Source: Neostapfia colusana (Eukaryota > Streptophyta > Magnoliopsida > Poales > Poaceae). From it: a stretch of 64,000 nucleotides of DNA. The translations under genes and the position numbers were made by a program. The stretch lies in contig JASWHV010000010.1 in the NCBI GenBank assembly GCA_030760725.1, positions 30,447,760-30,511,759 on the forward strand, written 5' to 3'. Below, one piece after another: positions 8,995 to 21,003 of this stretch (position 1 is the stretch's first letter; each line of letters opens with the position of its first letter). The notes beneath the pieces are model-generated. The model was given only the letters and a program-made list of their open reading frames with translations, searched no databases and was not told where the DNA came from.

Positions 8995-10057
8995 TGTCGA
9001 AGTGTGCGATCGACACTTCCCCCGGGCCTGCACTGGGCAGCCCGCGGAGGTTCTTTTTTCGGAGAGCTTGCGCGGATGGACGAGTTAGTGAGATCTTGAC
9101 ACGGGAAGTTTTACGTGGTTCAGGCCGCCGGAGCGTAAAACCCTACGTCCACGGCGAGCTATGGAGCTCGCTGTATTGCTTGCTGCTCAGGGCCGGGGGC
9201 CTGAGCTTGGGGGTGAGTTACAGCTTGAGAGTGTATGGCTAGCGTATGAGTTGCAGAATGCGAACCCTTGCTATCGACGCCTACCCGAGCCTTTTATAGT
9301 CCAAGGCTCGGGCGGCTTTTAAGGGAAGCCAGGACCCGACAGGTGGTCCCGGGAAGATTGTCTATTATCTACCGTATCTGTTGTTACGCCGGTGGTTGCC
9401 TCCGGTCGAAGTCTTCTGAGTCTTCATTTTGCCGCCCTGCCCATGCCGCGCACTAGTCATAGTGGTTGATGACGGCGCAGGCAGCATGGGATGTCTTGTC
9501 GCGGCGTTTATTACCTGGCAGGTTCTGAAACCGCGCGGCAGTCTGTGATGCGACTGGACGCAACGGCACCCGACAGGCGCGTGATCCGCGTTTCCGCGCC
9601 TTGAATACCTTGTACGGGCAAGGTGAGGGGCGCCTTTACGCCCGCTGCCTACCGCTCGGGGGCAGGCAGCACCGTTCTTCCAGCCACGTGGCGGGTCCGG
9701 AGCTCTTCTCTGAGGAGAGGGAGGTCCGGCCCCGCTGGACGCGTGGCGCCTTCGGACCTCTCTCCCGCGGAGGGGGAGGTCCGGCTTCTGCATGCCACGT
9801 GGTGGGCCCGGAGCTCACCTCTGAGGAGAGGGAGGTCCGGCCCCGCTGGACGCGTGGCGTCTTCGGACCTCTCTCCCGCGGAGGGGGAGGTCCGGCTTCT
9901 GTATGCCACGTGGCGGGCCCGGAGCTCTCCTCTGAGGAGAGGGAGGTCCGGCCCCGCCAGACACGTGGCGCCTTCCGAGCTCTCCCTGCGGAGAAGGGCG
10001 AGCACCTTAGGCATTTCACCCTGCGTGCGGGGGTACCCCATATCGAGGGTACCGACA
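8995..10057 (-). repeat. Solo LTR B (family 1)
   Basis: A single 1063-bp minus-strand LTR with intact ends (TGTCGA...ACCGACA on the plus strand) and a perfect 5-bp duplication GAGGC (8990-8994, 10058-10062). No internal sequence is present, so it is the usual product of recombination between the two LTRs of one element. Three ACGTG/ACGCGT tandem units are visible at 9690-9990. The TATA box lies inside an inverted repeat (9284-9312). Confidence 0.93.
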
Positions 10058-10208
10058 GAGGCAATATTCCGCCTCGTCTACAAGGGAAGCAAGACTCTAC
10101 GCGCTTAGGGTCGGAACCAGGCTAATCTGGACGTAGTCCTGTACCATCCCTTGAGACTTAGCTGCCCCAAGATCTGTTCCTAAATTCTATGGGATTCATT
10201 ACAGAAGG
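10058..10208 (-). mobile_element. Element I remnant, segment 3
   Basis: It aligns with 27215-27350 of F (AAGCAAGACTCTACGCGCTT, GGTCGGAACCAGGC and TCTATGGGATTCATTAC blocks), the region just 3' of the integrase stop. It is non-coding. GAAGG at 10204-10208 is the left target duplication of C. It continues at 22100. Confidence 0.75.
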
Positions 10209-11238
10209 TGTCGAAGTGTTCGGTCGACACTTCCCCCGGGTCTGCACTGGGCAGCCCACGGAGGTTCTTTTTTCGGTGGGGCTAGTCCCTTGCGGAGAGC
10301 TTGCGCGGATGGACGAGTTAGTAAGAGCTTGACAATGAGAGTTTTACGTGGTTCAGGCTGCCGGATCGTAAAACCCTATGTCCACGGCGAGCTATGGAGC
10401 TCGCTGTATTGCTTGCTGCTCGGGACCGGAGTCCCAAGCTTGGGGGTGAGTTACAGCTTGGGTGTGAATGGCCAGCGTATGAGTTGCAGAAATGCGAACC
10501 CTTGCTATCGTCGCCTACCTGAGCCTTTTATAGTCCAAGACTCGGGTGGCTTACAAAGGGGGGCCCGGGACCCGACAGGTGGTCCCGGGGAGATTGCCTG
10601 TTATCTACCGTATCTGCAGTTATGCCGGTAGCTGTCTCTGGCGAAGGCTTCCGAGTCTCCGTCTTGCCGCCCTGCCCATGCCGCATGCTAGTCGTAGTGG
10701 TTGATGACGGCGCAGGCGGCATGGGATGTCTTGTCGCGGTGTTTATTGGCTGGCAGGTTCTGACACCGCGCGCCAGTCTGTGATGCGACTGGGCGCAACT
10801 GCACCTGACAGAGGCGTGCTCCGCGTCTTGGGAAGACGCGGGCCTTGAATACCTTGTACGGGCAAGGTATGGGGCGCCTTTACGCCCGCTGCCTATCGCT
10901 CGGGGGCAGGCAGCGCCGTTCTACTGGCCACGTGGCGGGCCAGGAGCCCTTCTCAGAGGAGAGGAGGGTCCGGCCCGCTGAGCATGTGGAGCCTCCGGAC
11001 CTCTCCCCGCGGAGGGGGAGGTTCGGCTTCTGTCGGCCACCTGGCGGGCCCGTCTCCCACGGAGGGGGAGGTCCGGCTTCTGTATGCCACGTGGCGGGCC
11101 CGGAGCTCTCCTCTGAGGAGAGGGAGGTCCGGCCCCGCCGGACGCGTGGCGCCTTCGGAGCTCTCCCTGCGGAGAAGGGCGAGTTCCTTAGGCATTTTCC
11201 CCTGTGCGCGGTGGTACCCCATATTGCAGGTACCGACA
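10209..11238 (-). repeat. 3' LTR of element C
   Basis: 1030 bp, family-1 termini, shorter than the 1096-bp 5' LTR because part of the ACGTG tandem region is missing around 11040. The adjoining 11239-11259 holds the conserved polypurine-tract block. Confidence 0.92.
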
Positions 11239-11489
11239 GTGACCCCCGGGCCCATCTCGGGGGAGATAGCGAGCCCGAGGTGGGACCTCCGTCTCTTCTG
11301 ATCCGTGCACCTTCTCTAAGTCGCGCATTGACCGCTGCCGGAGCATGAACGGTCGCAGGATCGTGGGAGCGTGCGCCCACTTGATGGTTGCTTTTACTGC
11401 GGCGGTTCCCAAGGCTGCCATTTCTGCACGCTACGGCTGTCATGCAGCACATCGGCATTGTGCCGGAGGGAGGTAACGAGCGCGCCTTC
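11239..11489 (-). other. 3' non-coding region of element C
   Basis: Polypurine-tract block next to the LTR, then GATCCGTGCAC, ACTTGATGGTTGCTTTTACT and GGTTCCCAAGGCTGCCA blocks also found in G, H and J. The gag-pol deletion junction lies near 11450. Confidence 0.7.
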
Positions 11490-14036
11490 CTATCTGCTAT
11501 CCAGACCCCCGGCTACCCGGGTGGTCTGGGTGGCATCGGCGCTGATTCGGACGAGCCTCAAGGGGACATCATCCTCGTCGAGGGGTTGCACATGGGGTGC
11601 TGTGGTAGTGGCACGGTGGCGTGCACTTGGGTGGAGCCGGTTTTGTTCAGTACCGCCCGGGGTTGGTGCTCCAGCTGCTGTAAGTGCCTGGAGCTTTTCC
11701 AAGGCTAACACTGCTGCAGCACGGTCTCCATAAACCTTGAGGACGCCTGTTGGTGTTGGCACCTTCAAGACAAGGTAGCCGTAGTGGGCTACTGCCATGA
11801 ATCGGTACAGGGCTGGCCTGCCAATTATGGCGTTGAACGGGAGGTCAATCTCGGCCACGTCGAACAGAATGTACTCTGTCCGATAGCTGTCTGGTGGCCC
11901 AAAGGTCACCTGGAGGCTGGTGTGGCTGTAGGGAACGACCCTTCCCGGCCCTAACCCTGAGAACAGGCTCGATGGGGTGAGCTTGGCCATCGGGATCTGC
12001 AGCCTCTGGAAGGCTGCGCGACTGATGAGGTTCAGTCCAGCCCCGCCATCCACCAAAACGTGGTACATCTTCACATTGGTGATGGAGGGGGCCACCACGA
12101 GCGGTAGTTGGCCGGCCCCAGCCATGTTCCTGGGGCAGTCGGTGTCATCGAAGCTGATGGGGGTTCCCATCCACCTAAGGTGTGGTGCCGCACCTGGGAG
12201 GGGAGCCACCGACGCTACCGCTCGGCGCAAGGCCTTAGCCGCGCTTCGGGACGGGGGGTCTGCGGACCCGCCGAAGAGGACATAGAGCATCTTCCGGTGC
12301 TCGTCATCACTGGAGCTGGAGCTCCCATGATTGCGCACTGCCTTTACGGCGCGCTGAAGCTCCTGGAACTCCACCTGGCGGTCGACACCGTCTAGGGTTT
12401 CGTCCTTCTGCTTGCCCTCCCTTTGACGGTAGGGTGGGGCATCAGTCAGGGGCTGCTTCCCTTTCCGGAAGCGCTCCGCGAGCTTCTGGATTTCCCGGCA
12501 TTCGGCAGCGGTATGATAACTGGTGCCATGCACACGGCATAATTCATCCTGGCCCCCGTCTGGGGCCGGTGATTGTCACGGCCTCTTGTCGGGGCGCGGC
12601 CCCCGAGCTCCACTTGGCGCCGCCGTTGTGGCAACGGGGACCGCGGCTGACGACTTTATCTTGCTTCCGCCTCTGTTCTTGATCTTCCTGCCGCTTCCGT
12701 ATGAAGCGTCGCCGGGTCCCGGCTGACCCCCTGGCTCGGAGGCCGGCAGAGAGTGCCAGTTCCGCCCTTCGGCTGCTCTGGCACACTTGTCCGCCAGGCT
12801 GAAGAGTTCTGAGACATCGCGGACCTCCCTAGTCGCCAGCTTCTCAAGCATCTTCTTGTCCCGAACGCCTTGCCGGAACGCCACCACCACAGAAGCGTTC
12901 TGGACGTGTGGGATGGTGTTCCGCACCTGGGAGAACCGCTGGATGAAGGAGCGCAGCGGCTCCCCTGGTTGTTGCTGGATGGCGTGGAGGTCGAGCTCCA
13001 TACCAGGCCGGGTGTAGGAACTGCCGAAGATGGCGACGGACTGCCGGCAGAGCTCTCCCCAGGAGGTTATGGACCCCTGGGGGAGATTCATGAGCCAAGA
13101 ACGAGCTGGGCCGGACAAGGCGATGGGGAAGTAGTTGGCCATGACAGCCTCATCCCCTCCTACGGCAAGTACGGCGGTGGAGTAGATCTGGAGGAACTCC
13201 GCCGGGTTGACGCTACCGTCGTACTTCTCGGGCAGGTGCGGCCGAAACTTGCGCGGCCACCTCGCAAAGCGAAGGTAGGGTGCCAGGGCCGCACATCCTG
13301 CCCCTGTTGCCGCAGGTATTGGTGCTGCAAACACTTGGTTCGCACTTGGCACCGTGTACCTCGGTATGGGCAAGGCTGTACCATAAACCGGGGGCACTGG
13401 TTGCGGCGCACATGGTTGTGGCATATGCTGCTCGGCGTATGCCTGAGGCAGGACTCGCGTGGCGAAGACCTTCCCTCCAGGTTGTGTCGAGACCGACGTC
13501 ATACTGTCGACAGCCTCATGGTTGCGACGCCTTTCTCGATGTCGCTCGAGGTACACCCGGGCATCCTGGCCCAAGTGGCACCATTCCAGCTCCCTTCTCA
13601 GGTCCGTCGACGGGAGCCTGGAGGAGCTGGAATCCGCCGTTTGCCCGTCAACCGCGGGCGTGCGCGTCAGCGACACAGCCGGTTGACCGGGGCGCCGTCC
13701 TCGCCGAAACCGAGGGTTCGCGGCGGCGACGACGAGGCAGTCCACCTCGCGGACCCATTGCTGGGTCGCGGAATGGGGCGCATCCCCAGCAGGCAGGTTG
13801 CGCAGCAGTGCTCTTGCTGCAGCTAGCGCACCCCCATGGTGTACGCTCAGCGCTGCAGAAGATCTCACACTGGTCGGGGCCTGCATCGCCGGAGTCGGCG
13901 TAGCCGGAGTCGGCTGCTGGCTACGAGCTTGTGCTGACACACTCCGTCCTGAGTGCGTCGACATGTACTCCCCGCCGGTCACGGTTCGCCGTGAACGCGG
14001 AGGGGGAGAGTTTGCCGCTGAAGGGAGCTTGGTCAT
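11490..14036 (-). pseudogene. gag-pro: gag-protease of element C (one internal stop)
   Basis: The frame starts at ATG 14034-14036 (MTKLPSAANSPPP); the open frame extends upstream only because D's LTR happens to be open. The Retrotrans_gag core is intact: FRPHLPEKYDGSVNPAEFLQ, YFPIALSGPARSWLMN, SFIQRFSQVRNTIPH. TGA at 12576-12578 interrupts the frame after GPRPDKRP. Beyond it the same frame continues through a knuckle of the C-X2-HG-X4-H-X4-C type (CRVHGTSYHTAAEC) and the aspartic protease (VLVDGGAGLNLIS). It stops at a TAG at 11490-11492 that is shared with F and G. Length without the TGA is about 848 codons, equal to F. Confidence 0.88.
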
Positions 14037-15161
14037 TGTCGAAGTGTTCGGTCGACACTTCCCCCGGGCCTGCACTGGGCAGCCCGCGGAGGTTCTTTTT
14101 TGGAGGGGCTAGTTCCTAGCGGAGAGCTTGCGCAGATGGACGAGTTAGTGAGAGCTTGACGCAGAGAGTTTTACGTGGTTCAGGCCGCCGGAGCGTAAAA
14201 CCCTACGTCCACGGCGAGTTATGGAGCTCGCTGTATTGCTTGCTGCTCAGGGCCGGGGGCCTGAGCTTGGGGGTGAGTTACAGCTTGAGAGTGTATGGCT
14301 AGCGTATGAGTTGCAAAATGCAAACCCAGGGGTGCGGATGGCTAGAGTCCAAACCCCTACTAACGTCGCCTACCCGAGCATTTTATAGTCCAAGACTCGG
14401 GCGGCTTACAAGGAGTGGCCGGGACCCGACAGGTGGTCCCGGGGAGATTGACTGATATCTACCGTATCTGCAGTTATGCCGGTAGTTGTCTCTGCCGAAG
14501 GCTTCTAAGTCTTCGTCTTGTAGCCCTGCCCATGTCGCATGCTAGTCGTAGTGGTTGATGACGGCGCAGGCGGCATGGGATGTCTTGTCGCGGCGTTTAT
14601 TGGCTGGCAGGTTCTGACACCGCACGCCAGTCTGTGATGCGACTGGGCGCAACGGCACCTGACAGACGCGTGCTCCGCATTTCCGCATCTTGGGAAGACG
14701 CGGGCCTTGAATACCTTGTACGGGCAAGGTGTGGGGCGCCTTTACGCCCGCTGCCAACCGCTCGGGGGCAGGCAGCACCGTTCTTCTGGCCACGTGGCGG
14801 GTCCGGAGCCCTTCTCTGAGGAGAGAAGGGTCTGGCCTGCGGGGCACGTGGAGCCTCCGGACCTCTCCCCGCGGAGGGGGAGGTCCAGCTTCTGTATGCC
14901 ACGTGGCGGGCCCAGAGCTCTCCTCTGCGGAGAGGGAGGTCCGGCCCCGCTGGACGCGTGGCGTCTTCGGACCTCTCTCCCACGGAGGGGGAGGTCCGGC
15001 TTCTGTATGCCACGTGGCGGGCCCGGAGCTCTCCTCTGAGGAGAGGGAGGTCTGGCCCCGCCGGACGCGTGGCACCTTCGGAGCTCTCCCGGCGGAGAAG
15101 GGCGAGTACCTTAGGCATTTTACCCTGTGTGCGGGGGTACCCCATATCGAGGGTACCGACA
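14037..15161 (-). repeat. 3' LTR of element D
   Basis: 1125 bp, the same length as the partner at 19817-20941, and the two differ at few positions by eye, suggesting a fairly recent insertion. The conserved polypurine-tract block follows at 15162-15182. Confidence 0.93.
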
Positions 15162-15309
15162 GTGGCCCCCGGGCCCATCTCGGGGGAGATAGCGAGCCCG
15201 AGGTCGGACCTTCATCTCTTCTGATCCGCGCACTTTCTTGTCTTGAGTACTCCCTGTGCTGGCAGGGTCTTGACGGTTTCGATGTTCAGCCTCTTAGGAG
15301 AGGGTGAAG

Positions 15310-15810
15310 CCTGACATCGGAGCTCGGCCCGGCTGTGGGGGCGGAGGTTCGGAAGTCATCGGAGCTCGGGCCAGCGAAGGGCGTGAGGTCCGGCATCAGC
15401 GCTCACTTCTGAAAGGAGGGCGAGGGCTGGCCTCGGAGCTCGGCCTGGCTGTGGAGGCGGAGTCCGGAAGTCATCGGAGCTCAGGCCAGCAAAGGGCGTG
15501 AGGTCCGGCATCAGCGCTCGCCTCTGAAAGAAGGGCGAGAGCTGGCCTCGGAGCTCGGCCTGTCTGTGGAGGCGGAGTCTGGAAGTCATCGGAGCTCAGG
15601 CCAGCGAAGGGCATGAGGTCCGGCATCAGCGCTTGCCTCTGAAAGGAGGGCGAGGGCTGGCCTCGGAGCTCGGCCCAGCTGTGGGGGCAGAGTCCGGAAG
15701 TCATCGGAGCTCAGGCCAGCGAAGGGCATGAGGTCCGGCATCAGCGCTCGCCTCTGAAAGGAGGGCAAGGGCTGGCCTCGGAGCTCGGCCCAGCTGTGGG
15801 GGCGGAGGTT
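15310..15810 (-). repeat. 115-bp tandem repeats in element D
   Basis: About 4.3 units with a strict 115-bp period, each with GGAGCTCGGCC, GAAGTCATCGGAGCTC, GGCCAGCGAAGGGC and GGTCCGGCATCAGCGCT. The same repeat occurs with about 2.4 units in A. Confidence 0.92.
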
Positions 15811-16290
15811 CGGAACTGCTCAGTAGTCCCCCCTTTCCTATCCCTTAGTCTCATTTGGCTTACTGTCCCAGGCCGGAATACGGGGCTTAGGTAATCCAGT
15901 GCACTTGGTCCCGGAGGTCTGGCCCCAGCCCCTGTCAGGGCGTAACCGCCCGGCCCCCTGGTACTCAGACCGTAGCGCCGGGAGGCAGAGTGCGCATGCT
16001 TTTGGTGCAAGACCGGGCAAAGCAAGGCTCCTGACTCCCCGTTCTAGCGTAGGTCTTTTCTCGGAGGAGACCAACTGGTGGTGCAATACCCTTATAGAGG
16101 GAGATCCGAAAGGCCACCGGGCCTCTGGCAGGTACCCCAAGCACTACCGCCTTCGGCAGGACGGCAAATATCGACTATGCATGAGAGCAGGAAAGAGGAA
16201 CCGAGTGTACAATGGACGCACACTGTCTAGAGCGTGGGGAGGCGTTCATATAAATTAATGCGTAATTTAAATAAATACCTAAGTAAGCAT
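15811..16290 (-). other. 3' non-coding region of element D
   Basis: Counterpart of 6791-7272 in A. It holds the AAATTA/TAATTT hairpin at 16252-16268. No coding sequence recognised. Confidence 0.7.
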
Positions 16291-17580
16291 GGTGAACTTA
16301 CTGGGGTGGCGTCGGAGCGCCTGTCTTCATGCAGAGCGGGTCATGTGTGGCTTCGTCGTACGCCGGACACGGGGGGACCCCCATGTCTATATCAGGGGGA
16401 AGCACGGCTTCGGCCCTGCATACCATGTGGAAGGGTAGTTCCCGTGACCCGGCCCTGGGAATTCCGGATGGCCCTCGACATGGAGGAGCCGGTATCCCCC
16501 GACGGCTCTGAGTGCGCGTCTGCACCGGTTGTGTGGGTCTGCTTGGCGTGGACTTGGCACGCATTGCATCCCTAACCAGTTTGACGGCGTCCAGGTGGCT
16601 CTCGGTCAGTAGGAGCCATGCCGGGTGGCTTATCTGACCAACGCGCGGGACGATGAGCGTTCCCTGCACTCGCCTCCTTGGACTACTGCGAGCTAGTCGC
16701 AGCCTTCCTCCTGGGTTATGCACCGCAATAGGATGTCAAGGCGCCACGCCAGTAAAGATACCAGCGCGTAGCACTTAGCCGTCCGCACCACCCGTTCAGC
16801 GGATGCACGTTCATCAGGAAGGATGTCCTTCAAGGAGTCCCGGACCTCCGTGGTCCATGCATCGGGACTACTTGAGCTTCTGGATCTCGAGCGCTGGGTT
16901 GCACGGAGTCCTCAGCGACTCTTACGATCCTTTGGCGGCATCCAGGGCCGCCGGGACTGCCTAGCTTCGTGGCACTGGTTCAGCCCCCTTCGCCCGGCTC
17001 GGCGGGCCGGGCTGTGGACCGCAGCAACGTCCTCTCGAAGACTCCTTCGTGCACGGGGGCTCCGATGCAGGTCTTCATTCAGAAGTTGTCAGCTGCGGAC
17101 GTGCCAGCGTGCGGTTCATGGCGCAGGTCCAAGGCGAGGAATTCTTTCTCCAACATCTGCACGTGAAGCAGATAAGCAGCTAGCTGTGGGTCATTGCAAG
17201 GGCATTCACCCTTAACTTGCTTGATAACTAGCTGGGAGTCGCCCTGTGCCAACAACTGGCGAGCGCCCAAAGACAGGACTGTCTTTTAGGCCAAAGACGA
17301 GTGCTTCATACTCTGCCAAGTTGTTGGTTGCCTTGGAATTGAAATGCACCATGTACCCAGACTGCTCCCCCGATGGCATGAGAAGCAGTACGCCGGCACC
17401 GGACCCCTGCTTTCGCGAGGAGCCGTCGAAGAAGAGCGTCCAGTGAGGCCCGGTGAAGACCGGAGCTCGGTACTTTGGTTCACCGTCTTCGCGGCCCCCT
17501 GGGTCAGCCTTCGTTGGCGTCCACTCAGCCACGAAGTCAGCCAGTCCTTGGCTCTTGGCTGTCTGACGTGGTCGGGAGCT
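16291..17580 (-). pseudogene. pol: aRNH and integrase remnant of element D
   Basis: Minus-strand counterpart of 5501-6790. aRNH shows HWTLFFDGSSRKQGSGAGVL with the catalytic Asp present, NNLAEYEALVFGL with Glu present, then a frameshift (KDSPVFGRS) identical to that in A. GDSQLVIKQVKGE and DLRHEPHAG follow in another frame. The integrase part keeps the segment before the zinc finger and a distal fragment (LPPDIDMG) without the catalytic core. Confidence 0.82.
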
Positions 17581-19757
17581 CAGCTTGAACTCCACTGTCT
17601 TCGGGCTGTCTTCCGGCTTCGGAAGCTGGCAGTGGGTGCCAGCTCCGCCCACCGGCTGCTCTGGCGCAATTGTCCGCCAGGCTGAAGTGCTCAGAGGCAT
17701 CGCAGACCTCTTTGGTCGCAAGCTTCTCAAGCATCTTCTCGTCTCGGACACTGCCGAAGTGCCACCACCATAGAAGCACTTTGAATATACGGGATGGTGT
17801 TGCGTACCTGGGAGAACCGCTGGATGAAGGAGCGCAGCGACTCTCCAGGTTGTTACTTGATGGCTTGGAGGTCAAGCTCCGTGCCGGGACGGTTGTAGGG
17901 GCTGCCGAAGTTGGCGATGAACTGCCGGCAGAGCTCTCCCCACGAAGTTATGGAACCCCGAGGGAGGTTCATGAGCCAAGACCGGGTCGGGCCGGTCAAG
18001 GCGTCGGGGAAGTAGTTGGCCATGACGGCCTCAACCCCTCCTGCGGCAAGTACGGCGGTGGAGTAGACCTGAAGGAACTCCGCCGGGTTGACGCTGCTGT
18101 CAAACTTTTCGGGCAGGTGCGGCCAAACACGAAGCCTGGTGTAGCTAGAATCTGCCGTGTGCTCACCAACCATTGGCGTGCGCATCAGCGACACAGCAGG
18201 TTGGCCGGAGCGTTGTCCCCGCCGAAGTTGAGGGTTTGTGGCGGCGACAACGAAACGGTCTACCTCGCGAATCCGCTGCTGGGTCGCTGCCTGAGGCGCG
18301 TCCCCAGCAGGCGGATTGAGTAGCAGCGCTCTTGCTGCGGCTAGCGCACCCCCGCCGGGTACGCCCAGCGCTACTGAAGACCTGACACTGGTCGGAGCCT
18401 GCATTGCCGGGGTCGGCGCTGCCAGAGCCGGTTGCTGGCTCCCAGCGCAGGTATTGGTGCCGCGAACGCTTGGTTCGCCGCTGGCACAGTGTGCCCCGGC
18501 ATGGGCAGGGCTGCTCCATAGACCGGGGACGCCGTTTGCAGGGCATATGGTTGTGGCATATGCTGCGCGGCGAATGCCTGGGGCAGAGCTTGCATGGCGA
18601 AGATCTGCCCTTCAGGCTGGGTCGAGGCCGACGTCATACTGTCGCCAGCCTCTTAGTTGCAACGCCTTTCTCGACGTCGCTCGAAGAACACTCGGGCACC
18701 TTGGCCCAAGTGGCATCGCTCCGGCTCTGCCCCCAGGTCCGCCGACGGAAGCCTGGTGGAGCTGGAGTCCACCGTCTGCTCGCCAACCATTGGCGTGCGC
18801 ATCAGCGGCACGGCCGGTTGGCCGGAGCGTCATCCCCGCCGAAGTCGAGGGTTTGCGGCGGCGACGACGAGACGGTCTATCTCTCGAATCCACTGCTGGG
18901 TCGCTGCCTGAGGCGCGTCCCCAGCAGGCAGATTGCACAGTAGCGCTCTTGCTGCGGCTGGCGCACCCCCGCCGGGTAGGCCCAGCGCTACTGGAGACCT
19001 GACACTGGTTGGAGCCTGCATTGCCGGGGCCAGCACTGCCAGAGCCGGTTGCTGGCTCCCAGTGCAGGTACATAGTGTACCCTGGTATGGGCCAGGTTGC
19101 GCCATAGGCCGGGGATGCCGTTTGCAGAGCACATGGTTGTGGCTTATGCTGTGCGGCGTACGCCTGGGGCAGAGCTCACGTAGCGAAGGTGTGCCCTCCA
19201 GGCTGGGTCGAGGCTGACGTCATGTTGTCGCCAGCCACTTGAGTGCGACGCCTTTCTCGACGTCGCTCGAGGAACACTCGGGCATCTTGGCCCAAGTGGC
19301 ACCGTTCCAGCTCTGTCCTCAGGTCCGTCGACGGAAGCTTGGTGGAGCTGGAACCCGCCGTCTGCCCGTCAACCGTTGGCGTGCGCATCAGCGACACAGC
19401 CGGTTGGTCGGAGCGTCGTCCCCGCCGAAGTCAATGGTTTGCGGCGGCGACGACAAGACAGTCTACCTCACGAATCCACTGCTGGGTCGCTGCCTGGGGC
19501 GCGTCCCCAGCAGGCGGATTGTGCAGTAGTGCCCTTGCTGCGGCTAGCGCACCCCCACCGGGTACGCCCGGCGCTACTGAAGGCCTGACGCTGGATGGAG
19601 CCTGCATTGCCGGGGTCGGCGCTGCCAGAGCCGGTTGCTGGCTCCCAGCTTGCCCTGACACACTCCGTCCTGAGTGTGCCATCATGTACTCTCCCCTGGT
19701 CACGGTTCGCCATGAGCACGGAGGTGGAGAGTTTGCCGCTGAAGGAAGCTTGGTCAT
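17581..19757 (-). pseudogene. gag: gag remnant of element D with triplicated N-terminal block
   Basis: It begins at ATG 19755-19757 (MTKLPSAANSPPP). The segment whose complement reads CCGGTTGCTGGCTCCCA occurs at about 19631, 19045 and 18427, so a roughly 590-620-bp block is present three times, against two in A and G and one in F. The capsid core (WPHLPEKFDSSVNPAEFLQ, FPDALTGPTRSWLMNLPRGS) is open over 17853-18404 with the Trp that is lost in A. Frameshifts separate the blocks and the tail. The end is fused to aRNH near 17590 without protease or RT. Confidence 0.85.
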
Positions 19758-19796
19758 CTTCGTCGGCGGAAACTCGTCGCGCTAGGAGAAAAGCCC

Positions 19797-19814
19797 CCCC
19801 TACCTGGCGCGCCA
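19797..19814 (-). other. Primer-binding site of element D
   Basis: Complement of TGGCGCGCCAGGTAGGGG, two bases from the LTR end; an intact consensus site of the tRNA-Arg type. Confidence 0.85.
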
Positions 19815-19816
19815 AA

Positions 19817-20941
19817 TGTCGAAGTGTTCGGTCGACACTTCCCCCGGGCCTGCACTGGGCAGCCCGCGGAGGTTCTTTTTTCGGAGGGGCTAGTTCCTAG
19901 CGGAGAGCTTGCGCAGATGGACGAGTTAGTGAGAGCTTGACGCAGAGAGTTTTACGTGGTTCAGGCCGCCGGAGCGTAAAACCCTACGTCCACGGCGAGC
20001 TATGGAGCTCGCTGTATTGCTTGCTGCTCAGGGCCGGGGGCCTGAGCTTGGGGGTGAGTTACAGCTTGAGAGTGTATGGCTAGCGTATGTGTTGCAAAAT
20101 GCGAACCCAGGGGTGCGGATGGCTAGAGTCCAAACCCCTGCTAACGTCGCCTACCCGAGCCTTTTATAGTCCAAGACTCGGGCGGCTTACAAGGGGGGCC
20201 GGGACCCGACAGGTGGTCCCGGGGAGATTGACTGATATCTACCGTATCTGCAGTTATGCCGGTTGTTGTCTCTGCCGAAGGCTTCTAAGTCTTCGTCTTG
20301 TAGCCCTGCCCATGCCGCATGCTAGTCGTAGTGGTTGATGACGGCGCAGGCGGCATGGGATGTCTTGTCGCGGCGTTTATTGGCTGGCAGGTTCTGACAC
20401 CGCGCGCCAGTCTGTGATGCGACTGGGCGCAACGGCACCTGACAGACGCGTGCTCCGTGTTTCCGCGTCTTGGGAAGACGCGGGCCTTGAATACCTTGTA
20501 TGGGCAATGTGTGGGGCGCCTTTACGCCCGCTGCCTACCGCTCGGGGGCAGGCAGCACCGTTCTTCTGGCCACGTGGCGGGTCCGGAGCCCTTCTTTGAG
20601 GAGAGAAGGGTCCGGCCTGCGGGGCACGTGGAGCCTCCGGACCTCTCCCCGCGGAGGGGGAGGTCCATCTTCTGTATGCCACGTGGCGGGCCCAGAGCTC
20701 TCCTCTGCGGAGAGGGAGGTCCGGCCCCGCTTGACGCGTGGCGTCTTCGGACCTCTCTCCCACAGAGGGGGAGGTCCGGCTTCTGTATGCCACGTGGCGG
20801 GCCCGGAGCTCTCCTCTGAGGAGAGGGAGGTCCGGCCCCGCCGGACGCGTGGCGCCTTCGGAGCTCTCCCGGCGGAGAAGGGCGAGTACCTTAGGCATTT
20901 TACCCTGTGTGCCGGGGTACCCCATATCGAGGGTACCGACA
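19817..20941 (-). repeat. 5' LTR of element D
   Basis: 1125 bp, family-1 termini. TATA box complement CTTTTATAG at 20161-20169. It ends at the right target duplication GTCAT. Confidence 0.93.
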
Positions 20942-21003
20942 GTCATCTTCGTCGGCGGAAACTCGTCGCGCAAGGGGAAAAGCCCCCTACCTGGCGCGCC
21001 AAA
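20942..21003 (-). other. Leader and primer-binding site of element C
   Basis: Short leader between C's gag start codon and its 5' LTR, separated from gag by D. The primer-binding site complement CCCCTACCTGGCGCGCCA lies at 20984-21001. Confidence 0.88.

Larger units (their letters stand above)
14037..20941 (-). mobile_element. Element D: non-autonomous family-1 element nested in C
   Basis: 6905 bp, LTRs of 1125 bp each, perfect duplication GTCAT (14032-14036, 20942-20946). The internal order on the minus strand is primer-binding site, gag with three copies of its N-terminal block, aRNH, integrase remnant, 3' non-coding region with 115-bp repeats, polypurine tract. It shares with A the gag-to-aRNH deletion junction and the frameshift inside aRNH. 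The target duplication is the complement of ATGAC, so the insertion hit the gag start codon of C. Confidence 0.94.

Noticed and set aside
9601..10125. Long open frames in family-1 LTRs with repeated RRGRSGPAGRVAPSDLSP-like protein sequence (also near 2700-3060, 14600-15180, 20400-21000, 26073-26879)
   Set aside because: They are produced by the 111-bp GC-rich tandem repeat and stay open in several frames on both strands. No start context, no domain, and the repeat explains them fully.
14037..15161. LTR at 14037 as the 5' LTR of element C
   Set aside because: It is followed on its far side by a polypurine tract, lacks a primer-binding site, and the GTCAT duplication pairs it with 20941. C's true 5' LTR with primer-binding site is 21004-22099.
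15310..15810. Regular repeats that could be taken for a CRISPR array
   Set aside because: Units are contiguous 115-bp repeats without short unique spacers, in a plant retrotransposon.
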